From Lentimicrobium sp. (GTDB lineage: Bacteria > Bacteroidota > Bacteroidia > Flavobacteriales > Flavobacteriaceae), in NCBI GenBank assembly GCA_022758945.1, contig JAEMQE010000092.1:1-6892 (forward strand): DNA of 6,892 nucleotides. Reading direction: 5' to 3'. This document shows positions 1-6,556 of the stretch, piece by piece. Within the stretch, counting starts at the first letter, position 1, and each line of letters opens with the position of its first letter. A program made the position numbers and the translations under genes. The notes under the pieces were generated by a model. It had not been told where the DNA came from. It did no database searches and was given only the letters and a program-made list of their open reading frames with translations.

Positions 1-218
1 TGAATTTCTTATTGCTTTTTATTGCTTGTGTGCTTTAGTTTATTGAAGTTATTGCATTTTGTTTCGCCGCCTGAAGAAAGAAATCAAACTATATATAGAA
101 AACAGATTATCTTGCCTGGAGATGAAAGAGGGATGGGAAATTGATTGGGAATTTAAACGGAGGAATGAAGAAAGGTGATAGAAGAATAAAAGTAAGATAT
201 AAATGATGCTATTAACTG

Positions 219-230
219 GTTGGGCGTCAT
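219..230 (+). repeat. Cassette-boundary core motif, left copy
   Basis: GTTGGGCGTCAT lies 20 bp before the start codon of the membrane-protein gene. Its first seven bases, GTTGGGC, fit the integron attC core consensus GTTRRRY exactly. A related copy, GTTGGTCGTTAT (1150-1161, 10 of 12 bases identical), closes the inverted repeat after the gene, so the gene sits between two like-oriented boundary motifs about 930 bp apart. That is the layout of a gene cassette. No paired left arm was found upstream of this copy and no integrase is in the window, so the cassette reading is an inference. Confidence 0.4.
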
Positions 231-245
231 GCTAAAAAACCAAAC

Positions 246-1037
246 ATGAAACTGAAACTGATTAACGAAATGGCTGAAAAAGAACGAATAAAACTGACTG
301 GCATGCAGACAGTTGGACACTTTTATATCGTACTCTTTCTTTTGCTTGTTTGCTGTTTGACAGCTTACAGTTTATTCGAAATTTATGTTACTAAAACATA
401 TACTGGAGTTCAAACTTCAAACGAATTAATACGGACAAGTTTACCTTTTTTTATTGCAGCAATAATTTTCTACTTCATACAACGAGCAAGACTTAATTTT
501 TACGAATTGACAATAAAACACTCTGAGGAAGAATTTGAAGAAGCATTGAGAAGAACAGCTGCAGAACTTGAATGGAAAATTGAGGTTCATCAAAAGAGAT
601 ATATCAGAGCAATTAGAAATTCAAACTGGACTGGAAGTTGGGGTGAAATGATTACGATAATAATAGACGGAGACAGAATTTTATTAAACAGTATCTGTGA
701 CCCAGACAACATTGCTTCAGTTGCTTCATATGGCTGGAACAAGAAAAACTTAAAGACTTTTGCAGCAAATCTTAAAGATACGGTAAATCATATCCCCATT
801 AAACAACCCAACACCCCGTTAATTCCAGAAAATGAGTGGACTTTAAAGAATACTGTTTTCAGAATTATTACTTATCTTTTGTGTATATTTCTCATTGGAT
901 TAGGATTTTATGCGATTTTTTGCCCAGTAGATTATAAGAGTCCAGGTATAGGAATTGGAGTTATCATTTTTCCATCAATGTACCTTTACACTGACTTAAA
1001 AATAATTACGACAAGAAAAAAAAGCACGAACGCATAA
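246..1037 (+). CDS. Four-pass membrane protein of unknown function
   Basis: I do not recognise a named family for this 263-residue protein. Two hydrophobic segments near the N-terminus (about residues 25-47 and 65-80) and two near the C-terminus (about 204-227 and 232-249) flank a soluble middle of about 120 residues. The positive charge around residues 79-125 suggests the middle part is cytoplasmic. It starts with a charged helical stretch (about 93-120) and continues with a beta-rich segment containing WTGSWGEMITIIIDGDRILL and a later SYGWNKKNLKTF, which looks like a small globular domain. The ATG at 246 was chosen because it lies just inside the cassette boundary; no convincing Shine-Dalgarno sequence precedes it. 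The stop codon abuts the downstream inverted repeat. The gene has no co-directional neighbour and no promoter was identified, as is common for cassette genes. Coding status is likely from length and coherent domain layout; function is unknown. Confidence 0.8.
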   Translation: MKLKLINEMAEKERIKLTGMQTVGHFYIVLFLLLVCCLTAYSLFEIYVTKTYTGVQTSNELIRTSLPFFIAAIIFYFIQRARLNFYELTIKHSEEEFEEALRRTAAELEWKIEVHQKRYIRAIRNSNWTGSWGEMITIIIDGDRILLNSICDPDNIASVASYGWNKKNLKTFAANLKDTVNHIPIKQPNTPLIPENEWTLKNTVFRIITYLLCIFLIGLGFYAIFCPVDYKSPGIGIGVIIFPSMYLYTDLKIITTRKKSTNA

Positions 1038-1161
1038 TAAACGCTATAGCAAATGCGGGTTTGCGTGTTCGTTGAAACATTTGAAATCTTTATATACATT
1101 TGTGCTGGCAGACAGTTGAGCAACAATTTAATCCCGCACTTGCTATAGCGTTGGTCGTTAT
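1038..1161. repeat. attC-like long inverted repeat after the cassette gene
   Basis: Two 20-base arms, AACGCTATAGCAAATGCGGG (1040-1059) and CCCGCACTTGCTATAGCGTT (1133-1152), are complementary at 19 of 20 positions and enclose 73 bases. The right arm runs into GTTGGTCGTTAT, the counterpart of the motif at 219-230. The element begins right after the stop codon of the membrane-protein gene, as attC recombination sites do in integron cassettes. It is not a canonical attC: GTTGGTC has one mismatch to GTTRRRY, and the opposite side reads AATAAAC, a poor RYYYAAC. The hairpin could also end transcription. The structure itself is read directly; the recombination role is inferred. Confidence 0.6.
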
Positions 1162-1288
1162 AGAGCATTTTGTCAGATTTTATACCTTTTATTTGAATCA
1201 GAGCAGATTTCAAAAATTTGTGAGCAATCACGACTAACTGAGTAAGATACTATACCCCAAAATAATCATTATCCATATTATTAAGTTC

Positions 1289-1378
1289 TTACATTACAAA
1301 CGTCGAAACTCCCAGGCCGTATTCAATCATATAGCTTGCAAATTGTTCACCATCCATAAGTATAACTTTTTTCGAAAT
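1289..1378 (-). pseudogene. C-terminal remnant of an Mrr-type restriction endonuclease
   Basis: On the minus strand, 29 codons followed by TAA contain MDGEQFASYMIEYGLGVS, preceded by ISKKVIL. This matches the usual end of the Mrr catalytic domain, where a hydrophobic strand leads into a DGEQLA..MI..N.GVS-type tail. Mrr enzymes cut modified DNA using a PD-(D/E)XK core, and that core is absent here. An in-frame stop (1379-1381) lies directly upstream and only about 50 bp separates the relic from the end of the darG-like gene, so no room remains for the rest of the protein. It is therefore a decayed gene end, probably left by a deletion or by replacement with the neighbouring gene. The match is from memory of the family, not from a search. 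Confidence 0.5.
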
Positions 1379-1432
1379 TTACCTGTTTTAAAGCAACTTT
1401 GTCGGCAGGATGATAAAATCCAACAATTGAAT

Positions 1433-2467
1433 TTAATCCAAATGCTTATTTATATTATTAACTGCCAATGATATATAATTAGGATTTGTAAATAGTGTTT
1501 TCTTTCGGTCACTCCATTCTTCAAGATGTCTCGTTATATCTTCAACTGAATTCACATTGTTTTCCTTCATAATAAAATCGATGCTCGATAGCAATTCCAG
1601 AGCGAAAGCCGAGTAAAATCCTGACAGGAATGCTTTGGTTTTAGAAACAATCTCTTTGCTTTGGGCATTATCCGGATTATCCAGGTATGCAGTTACCTCC
1701 TTTTCAGCATCAAACATTAAGCCCAGTTCTTCAAAAGGTTTCTTGTCCTTAGCACTATAACCGCTTATATAGCTTCCATTCATATAATACAAAACATGCT
1801 TTACCTTTCCGGAGTAAGGGCCATAAAAATTAGGCTGGAATTCCAGTTTGAAATAATCCTTTGCCCCAAAACGCTGTAAAAAATAAGCTACTTTTTCGGC
1901 AGCAAATTCCGAAACAAATTCCCCGCTTCGCACCAATTCGAAAAGCACTGATAACAACATTGCCCGGGCAGGAGTTAATTTCACCCGTTCTTTTTTAAGC
2001 GCTTCCTTTATCAGCACATTAGGAAGGTAAATCTGTATATCACATTCCAAATCCGACAAGTATTTCTCAATCAAAGCTTTTACCTTGTTCCACTCCAAGC
2101 CTCCGTTGCCGGTTCCTAATAGCGGAATTGCAATAGATTTTACCGAATTATCCTGAATATACTTTGATAGCTCAATTAAACCACTTTCGATGTAACTATA
2201 TTCCGAAGGTTTACGCCAATCCGTTTTAGTGGGAAAATTTATTATCTTTTTCTTGCCTCCTAACATTGAAATGTCTTCCGATATAAATAAGCTGCCTGCT
2301 TTAACCTGCTTCTCCTTACAAGCCTGCGCATAGCTTTTGTAATTAGCGGGAAAGTGGTTTTTAAACTGTAATGCAATACCCTTACCCATAATACCAACCG
2401 TATTAACAGTGTTAACAAGGGCTTCAGCCTTGCTTTCCAATAAATCTCCTTCTATGTATTGTATCAT
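1433..2467 (-). CDS. darG: DarG-type macrodomain antitoxin (DNA ADP-ribosylglycohydrolase), without adjacent DarT
   Basis: The 344-residue product has the length and two-part build of DarG, the antitoxin of the DarTG system. DarT attaches ADP-ribose to thymidine in single-stranded DNA; DarG removes the mark with its macrodomain and also binds DarT through its C-terminal half. The macrodomain covers about residues 1-150: GDLLESKAEALVNTVN (7-22), VGIMGKGIALQF (24-35), INFPTK (76-81) and the phosphate loop PLLGTGNGGLEW (115-126). K81 in NFPTK corresponds to the catalytic lysine known from Thermus DarG, so the enzyme looks active. Residues about 160-344 (KLTPARAMLLSVLFELVRSG, then FYGPYSGKVKHVLYYMNG) match the DarT-binding part. 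The start at 2467 gives the proper macrodomain N-terminus; there is no Shine-Dalgarno sequence. No darT (about 200 codons, normally directly upstream) is present: 240 bp of non-coding DNA lie upstream and an Mrr relic lies downstream. Confidence 0.88.
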   Translation of the reverse strand: MIQYIEGDLLESKAEALVNTVNTVGIMGKGIALQFKNHFPANYKSYAQACKEKQVKAGSLFISEDISMLGGKKKIINFPTKTDWRKPSEYSYIESGLIELSKYIQDNSVKSIAIPLLGTGNGGLEWNKVKALIEKYLSDLECDIQIYLPNVLIKEALKKERVKLTPARAMLLSVLFELVRSGEFVSEFAAEKVAYFLQRFGAKDYFKLEFQPNFYGPYSGKVKHVLYYMNGSYISGYSAKDKKPFEELGLMFDAEKEVTAYLDNPDNAQSKEIVSKTKAFLSGFYSAFALELLSSIDFIMKENNVNSVEDITRHLEEWSDRKKTLFTNPNYISLAVNNINKHLD

Positions 2468-2532
2468 TGAACTTTTTATGAGTCAGTCTGCATAAATTAG
2501 ACTTACTTATATCCGGCAGGGGAATTTCTCTT

Positions 2533-2540
2533 CAAAAATA
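2533..2540 (-). promoter_or_regulatory. Candidate Bacteroidota -7 promoter element for darG
   Basis: Read on the minus strand the bases are TATTTTTG, an exact match to the Bacteroidota -7 consensus TAnnTTTG, 65 bp before the darG start codon. Initiation a few bases downstream would give a leader of about 60 nt. No clear TTTG-type -33 element was found at the expected distance, and such octamers occur by chance in A+T-rich DNA, so the call is tentative. Confidence 0.35.
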
Positions 2541-2605
2541 ACTAATACTTTTCAATTTCTGTTTTTACGGAAAACTTAACTGAGCCAGAAGGTTTTGAGA
2601 TTGAA

Positions 2606-2628
2606 CAAACCCGCATTGCATTATGCGG
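2606..2628 (-). repeat. Solitary half of a cassette-type repeat
   Basis: Read on the minus strand this is CGCATAATGCAATGCGGG followed by TTTG. The 12-base core AATGCGGGTTTG is identical to 1052-1063 in the long inverted repeat behind the membrane-protein gene, and the preceding part has the same arm-like design ending in CGC. The complementary second arm was not found in the adjoining non-coding DNA. It looks like a truncated member of the same repeat family in the opposite orientation. Confidence 0.35.
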
Positions 2629-2707
2629 CAGAAGATAAACTTATGCAAACACTGCGTGCCGGCTTGTGTGGCTTGCAAGCGAGTATGACTGCGAAGTGCT
2701 AGCATTA

Positions 2708-3310
2708 TCAATTTGAGCTGTTCGTAAAGTCAAATATTAGATGCTTTAATGTGCCTATTCCCGTATGATAAGATTCGTAATAGGTCTTTATTTGTTTGTT
2801 CGATTTTAAAATCAATATCTCTGTATTTCTTTCGTCTTTCTCTAATAAGGAATTAATACCAATTATTGTTTCGCTTGTTTTACCTTCAAGAAGATAACCA
2901 ATCAAACTACCATTTACATATTTTTTAGAAATGAAATTGTTAATACCTGTATTAATGTACCTGCGACTTAATGCTGAATTGTTTTGTTTAAGATTCTTAG
3001 CTTCAAAAAAATACTCAAATTCAATGCTTGATATAAACGATGTAAGTTTAAAATCAATTCTTGGAAATTTATCGGAAAAACCTTTAACTTTCGGAATATC
3101 TTTTGGTAAATGTGCTTCAACCTGAGTAATGAACTTCCATTTTCGTCTTAATGGATTTTCTTTAATATGCCTGTGTAATTCGGAAGAAATATCGTTTTCG
3201 TTCCAATCAAATTGTATTACTTGTTCTGTCAATGAAGTTTGATATGCTTCAATAAGTAATTGAAAACACCTTTGCTCAAAGACTTTTACATAAACTGCAC
3301 TAAGCTTCAT
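2708..3310 (-). CDS. Putative PD-(D/E)XK nuclease paired with the methyltransferase
   Basis: I do not recognise a named family. From the ATG at 3310 the product has 200 residues. It shows the order expected of a PD-(D/E)XK nuclease: an acidic first helix (NENDISSELHRHI, residues 38-50), PRID with D86 (83-86), a hydrophobic strand ending in EAK (E103, K105), and then a helix with RRYINTGINNFISKKY (116-131) before GSLIGYLLEG. An R.Y..G...F helix after the E-x-K strand is common in restriction-enzyme-like proteins. In-frame ATGs also exist at 3334 and 3322. I prefer 3310 because it leaves the shortest overlap with the methyltransferase stop (ATGAAGCTTAG, 11 bp), typical of translational coupling; no Shine-Dalgarno sequence decides it. 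The context suggests the restriction subunit of a split restriction-modification system. A role as accessory or modification-dependent nuclease is also possible. Catalytic activity is an inference from motifs. Confidence 0.7.
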   Translation of the reverse strand: MKLSAVYVKVFEQRCFQLLIEAYQTSLTEQVIQFDWNENDISSELHRHIKENPLRRKWKFITQVEAHLPKDIPKVKGFSDKFPRIDFKLTSFISSIEFEYFFEAKNLKQNNSALSRRYINTGINNFISKKYVNGSLIGYLLEGKTSETIIGINSLLEKDERNTEILILKSNKQIKTYYESYHTGIGTLKHLIFDFTNSSN

Positions 3311-6300
3311 CGTGAATCCCATTAAGCATTTCAAGTATTAACTCAGAAGCATCTTCTAAAGCCATTGATTGCGACCAAAACCTGCGTTGATTCGGACGAA
3401 TAATATAAATATCATCTCCTAATGAATAATTCAGCTTTTTCCTAAAATAAATATTTTGAGCTTTTTTCTCCCATAAACGTTGATCTATTTTTTTTAGTTC
3501 TTCATCAATTATTTCATGGGAGAAATTAATTTCTCTTTTAACCTTCTCGTGAGTCAGTTTAACCATCATCAAAGGCGAATTCCGATTGATGTTTTTAAAA
3601 ATTGTAGCATTTACAAATAAATCCTGACCATCAAGAAAACCGTTAAGTTCCTCACTAATTATTTTTCCATATGCAATTGGTTGTTCTGGTAGCGCAGGAT
3701 ATAATGCTAATGATTTCTCCTGTTTATGAAATAAATCTATAGCGTAACTTATGTTTTCACTAACCAAAGCCTTTTCGCTATCATTCAAATCCAGACTTTC
3801 ATAAATTACGCTATCTACATTGTCTTTTATATATTCTTCAAGTGCTTTTTGTTCTAAAGGGTTGTTTAAAAAACTTTTCGATTTTAACGTTTCTATGATA
3901 TATCTTGATGCGTCTGCCAATGATTTTGATTGCTCTTTATTGAGAGATATTGGAATAGAAAGATATTCATTCTTCATTATTTGCTCTCTTTCAATTCCGT
4001 ATGACGAAATTGTCATAAAAAGAAAATAAGTACTTAAATTTGAATTAAAATAACTTATTAACAAATACAGCTCTTCAATATTTTCTTCGTTGGCGTAAAA
4101 ACCATAAACACCATCTCTAAACGAACACTGATTTTCAACAAAAGAAGCACAAATACTATTTTGTTCTAGACCTTTTTTAATAACAATATGTGGTTTAGTA
4201 AATGCTTCAACATCTCCTAGTCTTCTAAAAGCTGTTAGCTTCTCTAGTTCATTAATATCACTAAGTCTATAGTAATCCTTATAGAATTTCTTTGCTTTAG
4301 GGCTTTTGATAGACACTTTCACATCTTTCAACAGCATTTCCGGAGTAAAATATCTTGTTATAAGATCCGCATCTAGATATTTTAGTTTAGTTAAGGTTTC
4401 ACTAAATTTTGGCTTGTCTTTCTTTTGGGTGAGTAGTTGAAAGCCAACCCCTGATTGTATATTGTTTCTTTTAGCAAATTTCCTTATTGAATTAAATTTA
4501 GAACTATCAAGCCTTTTTATCAGCTCCCAATCCTTCATTCCTCCCCACATCGCAATCTTCCAAATTTTGGTGTCAGGCTTCTGACATTCTACTCTTGGCA
4601 GAAATTTTAAATCTGTAAAGTCAATACTCAACCCTTCAATTACATTGGTTTTGATAAATGTTTTTGGAGCGTAATAAGCAATTTTATCAGCAGGTTTATC
4701 GGGCTGTTCTTTCTTATAAAACACAATACTTATTGGACCAGTAGCATCGCCAAACAATTGTCCTCCAAAATTCTTCTTTGCATTTCGAAGAATAGAAAAA
4801 TTAAACACCTTCTCTACATAGCACTTATTGAACAACCATTCCCTGAAATTCTGATAAGTTCCTCCATTGTTGGTTAGAACTTTGGTGTTGAATATCAAAG
4901 CTATTTCGCCATTCGGGGCAAACTTCGTTGCTTTGTGCAGAAACGGTAAAACCATTTCTTTGGCAAAACCGTATTTGTCACAATAATTACGGACAGATTC
5001 TAATAATTCTGTAGTTCCAAATGGCGGATTTCCAATTACTAAATCGAACTCAATTTTTTCTATTTCTTTATTTTCTAAAATAGTGTCTCTGCAAAAAAGA
5101 TTTTTCCCCTGTTCCTTTAGTGATTTATCATCGGGATTATTAATAAGATTGGGCAAACGATGTTTTTTCTGCTGCCATAAGGTTTTAGGGTCTAATTGAT
5201 CAACCAGTGCCAAATACAAACTAAATGCTGCAACCTTAATGGCTTGTGGGTGTATTTCGATTCCAAAAATATTGTCAATTAATAATTTTTGTAACGTATC
5301 AAAATCAGTTAGTTTTTCAGTGTGTTGATTTTCATAGCGTTTTACTAATCTTTTGAAACTTTCTACCAGAAAAATCCCTGAACCGCAACTTGGATCCAAA
5401 ATCTTGATATTGTATTCAGTTGCAGTTTTATTTATCGGAAGTTTCTGATTCAGGATAAACTCAACCAAAGCCGGGGGAGTGTAATACGTCCCTGTTTTTT
5501 TCTTTATTTCAGGGTCCGTCTTGAATAAGAAGTTTTCGTAAATCTCACTTAATAACTCTATTTGAATGATTTCGAAATTAAATAGTCTCCAATCTGGATA
5601 AAGCTCCATTTGAGATGTGTTTTCAATTCCACTGATGAAGCACTTTTTTATAAGCTGAAGCTGGTCAGCTTCTATTTTTTCTTCTTCATCCAAACAAAAA
5701 ACATTGCCATTGAAATAGTCTTCCAATTTTCTATATAACTCATAAGTAGCAGAAACATCATCTAAAACATCAAAATATGATGTTGCTCCAGTCATTATTT
5801 GGGAGTATAATTTTTTGTCCGTAGCTCCTCTATCTTCAAGGTACAATAAGAATAAAGAACGAAGAATGATTTTATGTATAAAATTAATTTCGAGTCCTTG
5901 ATTCGCAAGTTGTTTGGCTGTATTAACTAAACTTTCTACCAAGTATTTATCTACTCTGCGTTGCAGGTTTATTTTATCTCTAATAAATTTAGCATCATTC
6001 AGCGTCCATATAATTCCCGAATCAATCGAGATTCTCGAAAACAGCTTGTTAAGTTCTTCAAGTTGTTCTTTATCAGAATACAGGTATGTTTTTATTTCTA
6101 AATTTTGAAGTTCTTTTAGAACCTTAAAATTCTCTTTTGTCTTAATGATTGGCTTTTCTGAACAATTATAAATGCGTATCTCAGTGTCTGAATAAACATA
6201 CAAAAACAATACTTTTTTAAAATTCCAGACTTTTTTATGTATATCTGCGATTTCCATTGAAGTCTCTTCATCAAAAGTTGTAACTTTTTTTAGAAACACG

Positions 6301-6476
6301 GCAGGAAAGCTATTCTCGTTTTCGTCAGAGTTGAAATAAACGGAATCTACATTAAAATTCTTTTCTTTTAACTCGTACAAGACAATAGACTCACTTTCCA
6401 AGAGTTGCTCATTCTTGGAATTTACGGATTTAGCTCTATCTAAGCCAATTAATTCAATTACTTCTTGTCCTGTCAT
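3300..6476 (-). CDS. Eco57I-like adenine-specific DNA methyltransferase (type II/IIG-like)
   Basis: This 1058-residue protein carries the motifs of an N6-adenine DNA methyltransferase of the gamma arrangement. Motif X (TGTYYTPPALVEFIL) is at 328-342, the S-adenosylmethionine-binding motif I (ILDPSCGSGIFLVESF) at 359-374, and catalytic motif IV (DLVIGNPPFG) at 478-487. The region after about 640, including KPHIVIKKGL (761-770) and FRDGVYGF (786-793), looks like a TaqI-C/Eco57I-type target-recognition domain. The first 300 residues are a separate region with a hydrophobic strand pair (KVLFLYVYSDTEIRIYNCSE, 88-107); no E-x-K or Q-x-K nuclease signature is visible there. A further domain at about 870-1058 ends in DDIYIIRPNQRRFW (1021-1034). 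Fused type IIG enzymes carry their nuclease in the same chain; here the likely nuclease is the overlapping downstream gene. The start at 6476 follows a non-coding control region. Base methylation is well supported; the target sequence cannot be read. Confidence 0.88.
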   Translation of the reverse strand: MTGQEVIELIGLDRAKSVNSKNEQLLESESIVLYELKEKNFNVDSVYFNSDENENSFPAVFLKKVTTFDEETSMEIADIHKKVWNFKKVLFLYVYSDTEIRIYNCSEKPIIKTKENFKVLKELQNLEIKTYLYSDKEQLEELNKLFSRISIDSGIIWTLNDAKFIRDKINLQRRVDKYLVESLVNTAKQLANQGLEINFIHKIILRSLFLLYLEDRGATDKKLYSQIMTGATSYFDVLDDVSATYELYRKLEDYFNGNVFCLDEEEKIEADQLQLIKKCFISGIENTSQMELYPDWRLFNFEIIQIELLSEIYENFLFKTDPEIKKKTGTYYTPPALVEFILNQKLPINKTATEYNIKILDPSCGSGIFLVESFKRLVKRYENQHTEKLTDFDTLQKLLIDNIFGIEIHPQAIKVAAFSLYLALVDQLDPKTLWQQKKHRLPNLINNPDDKSLKEQGKNLFCRDTILENKEIEKIEFDLVIGNPPFGTTELLESVRNYCDKYGFAKEMVLPFLHKATKFAPNGEIALIFNTKVLTNNGGTYQNFREWLFNKCYVEKVFNFSILRNAKKNFGGQLFGDATGPISIVFYKKEQPDKPADKIAYYAPKTFIKTNVIEGLSIDFTDLKFLPRVECQKPDTKIWKIAMWGGMKDWELIKRLDSSKFNSIRKFAKRNNIQSGVGFQLLTQKKDKPKFSETLTKLKYLDADLITRYFTPEMLLKDVKVSIKSPKAKKFYKDYYRLSDINELEKLTAFRRLGDVEAFTKPHIVIKKGLEQNSICASFVENQCSFRDGVYGFYANEENIEELYLLISYFNSNLSTYFLFMTISSYGIEREQIMKNEYLSIPISLNKEQSKSLADASRYIIETLKSKSFLNNPLEQKALEEYIKDNVDSVIYESLDLNDSEKALVSENISYAIDLFHKQEKSLALYPALPEQPIAYGKIISEELNGFLDGQDLFVNATIFKNINRNSPLMMVKLTHEKVKREINFSHEIIDEELKKIDQRLWEKKAQNIYFRKKLNYSLGDDIYIIRPNQRRFWSQSMALEDASELILEMLNGIHDEA

Positions 6477-6477
6477 A

Positions 6478-6494
6478 TGATTATAAACTAATCA
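6478..6494. promoter_or_regulatory. Small dyad just before the methyltransferase start codon
   Basis: TGATTA (6478-6483) and TAATCA (6489-6494) are perfectly complementary around a five-base centre and begin 1 bp upstream of the methyltransferase ATG. It could be an operator or a weak hairpin near the translation start, for instance for autoregulation. The arms are short and A+T-rich, so chance is a serious alternative. Confidence 0.25.
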
Positions 6495-6528
6495 AAAGAA
6501 TCTTCTCAAGATACAACAATTTAATGCA

Positions 6529-6536
6529 CAAAGGTA
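6529..6536 (-). promoter_or_regulatory. Candidate -7 promoter element of the methyltransferase-nuclease operon
   Basis: On the minus strand the bases are TACCTTTG, an exact match to the Bacteroidota -7 consensus TAnnTTTG, 52 bp before the methyltransferase start. A start site about six bases downstream would give a leader of about 45 nt. Upstream of it is an A/T tract with only a weak TTTA at the -33 position. Because the nuclease gene overlaps the methyltransferase end, this promoter would serve both. Confidence 0.5.
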
Positions 6537-6556
6537 ATTTTTTTTCAAAATTTTAA

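Noticed and set aside
47..178. Short plus-strand open stretch before the cassette, ending MKEGWEIDWEFKRRNEER
   Set aside because: It has only 18 codons from an ATG or 43 from the preceding stop, no recognisable similarity and no initiation signal. It might be the end of a decayed gene, but the sequence does not support a call.
1038..1161. CRISPR repeat or riboswitch reading of the inverted repeat
   Set aside because: There is a single copy with no spacers, and its position after a stop codon and its boundary motif fit a cassette end better than a 5' regulatory RNA.
986..1231. 81-codon open frame on the minus strand across the inverted repeat
   Set aside because: It runs antisense through the end of the membrane-protein gene and through both arms of the repeat, and its translation has no coherent domain.
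2485..2503. AGTCT/AGACT inverted repeat upstream of darG
   Set aside because: The 5-bp stem with a 9-base loop is too weak and too likely by chance to call an operator or a terminator.
2468..2707. Possible remains of darT upstream of darG
   Set aside because: All frames were considered on the strand of darG and none gives a DarT-like stretch; the space is also too short for the gene.
2931..3125. 64-codon plus-strand frame inside the nuclease gene
   Set aside because: It lies wholly antisense to a better supported gene with recognisable nuclease motifs.
3820..4029. 69-codon plus-strand frame inside the methyltransferase gene
   Set aside because: It is antisense to the C-terminal region of the methyltransferase and looks like a by-product of its composition.
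5914..6108. 64-codon plus-strand frame inside the methyltransferase gene
   Set aside because: It is antisense to the N-terminal region of the methyltransferase and shows no independent coding signal.
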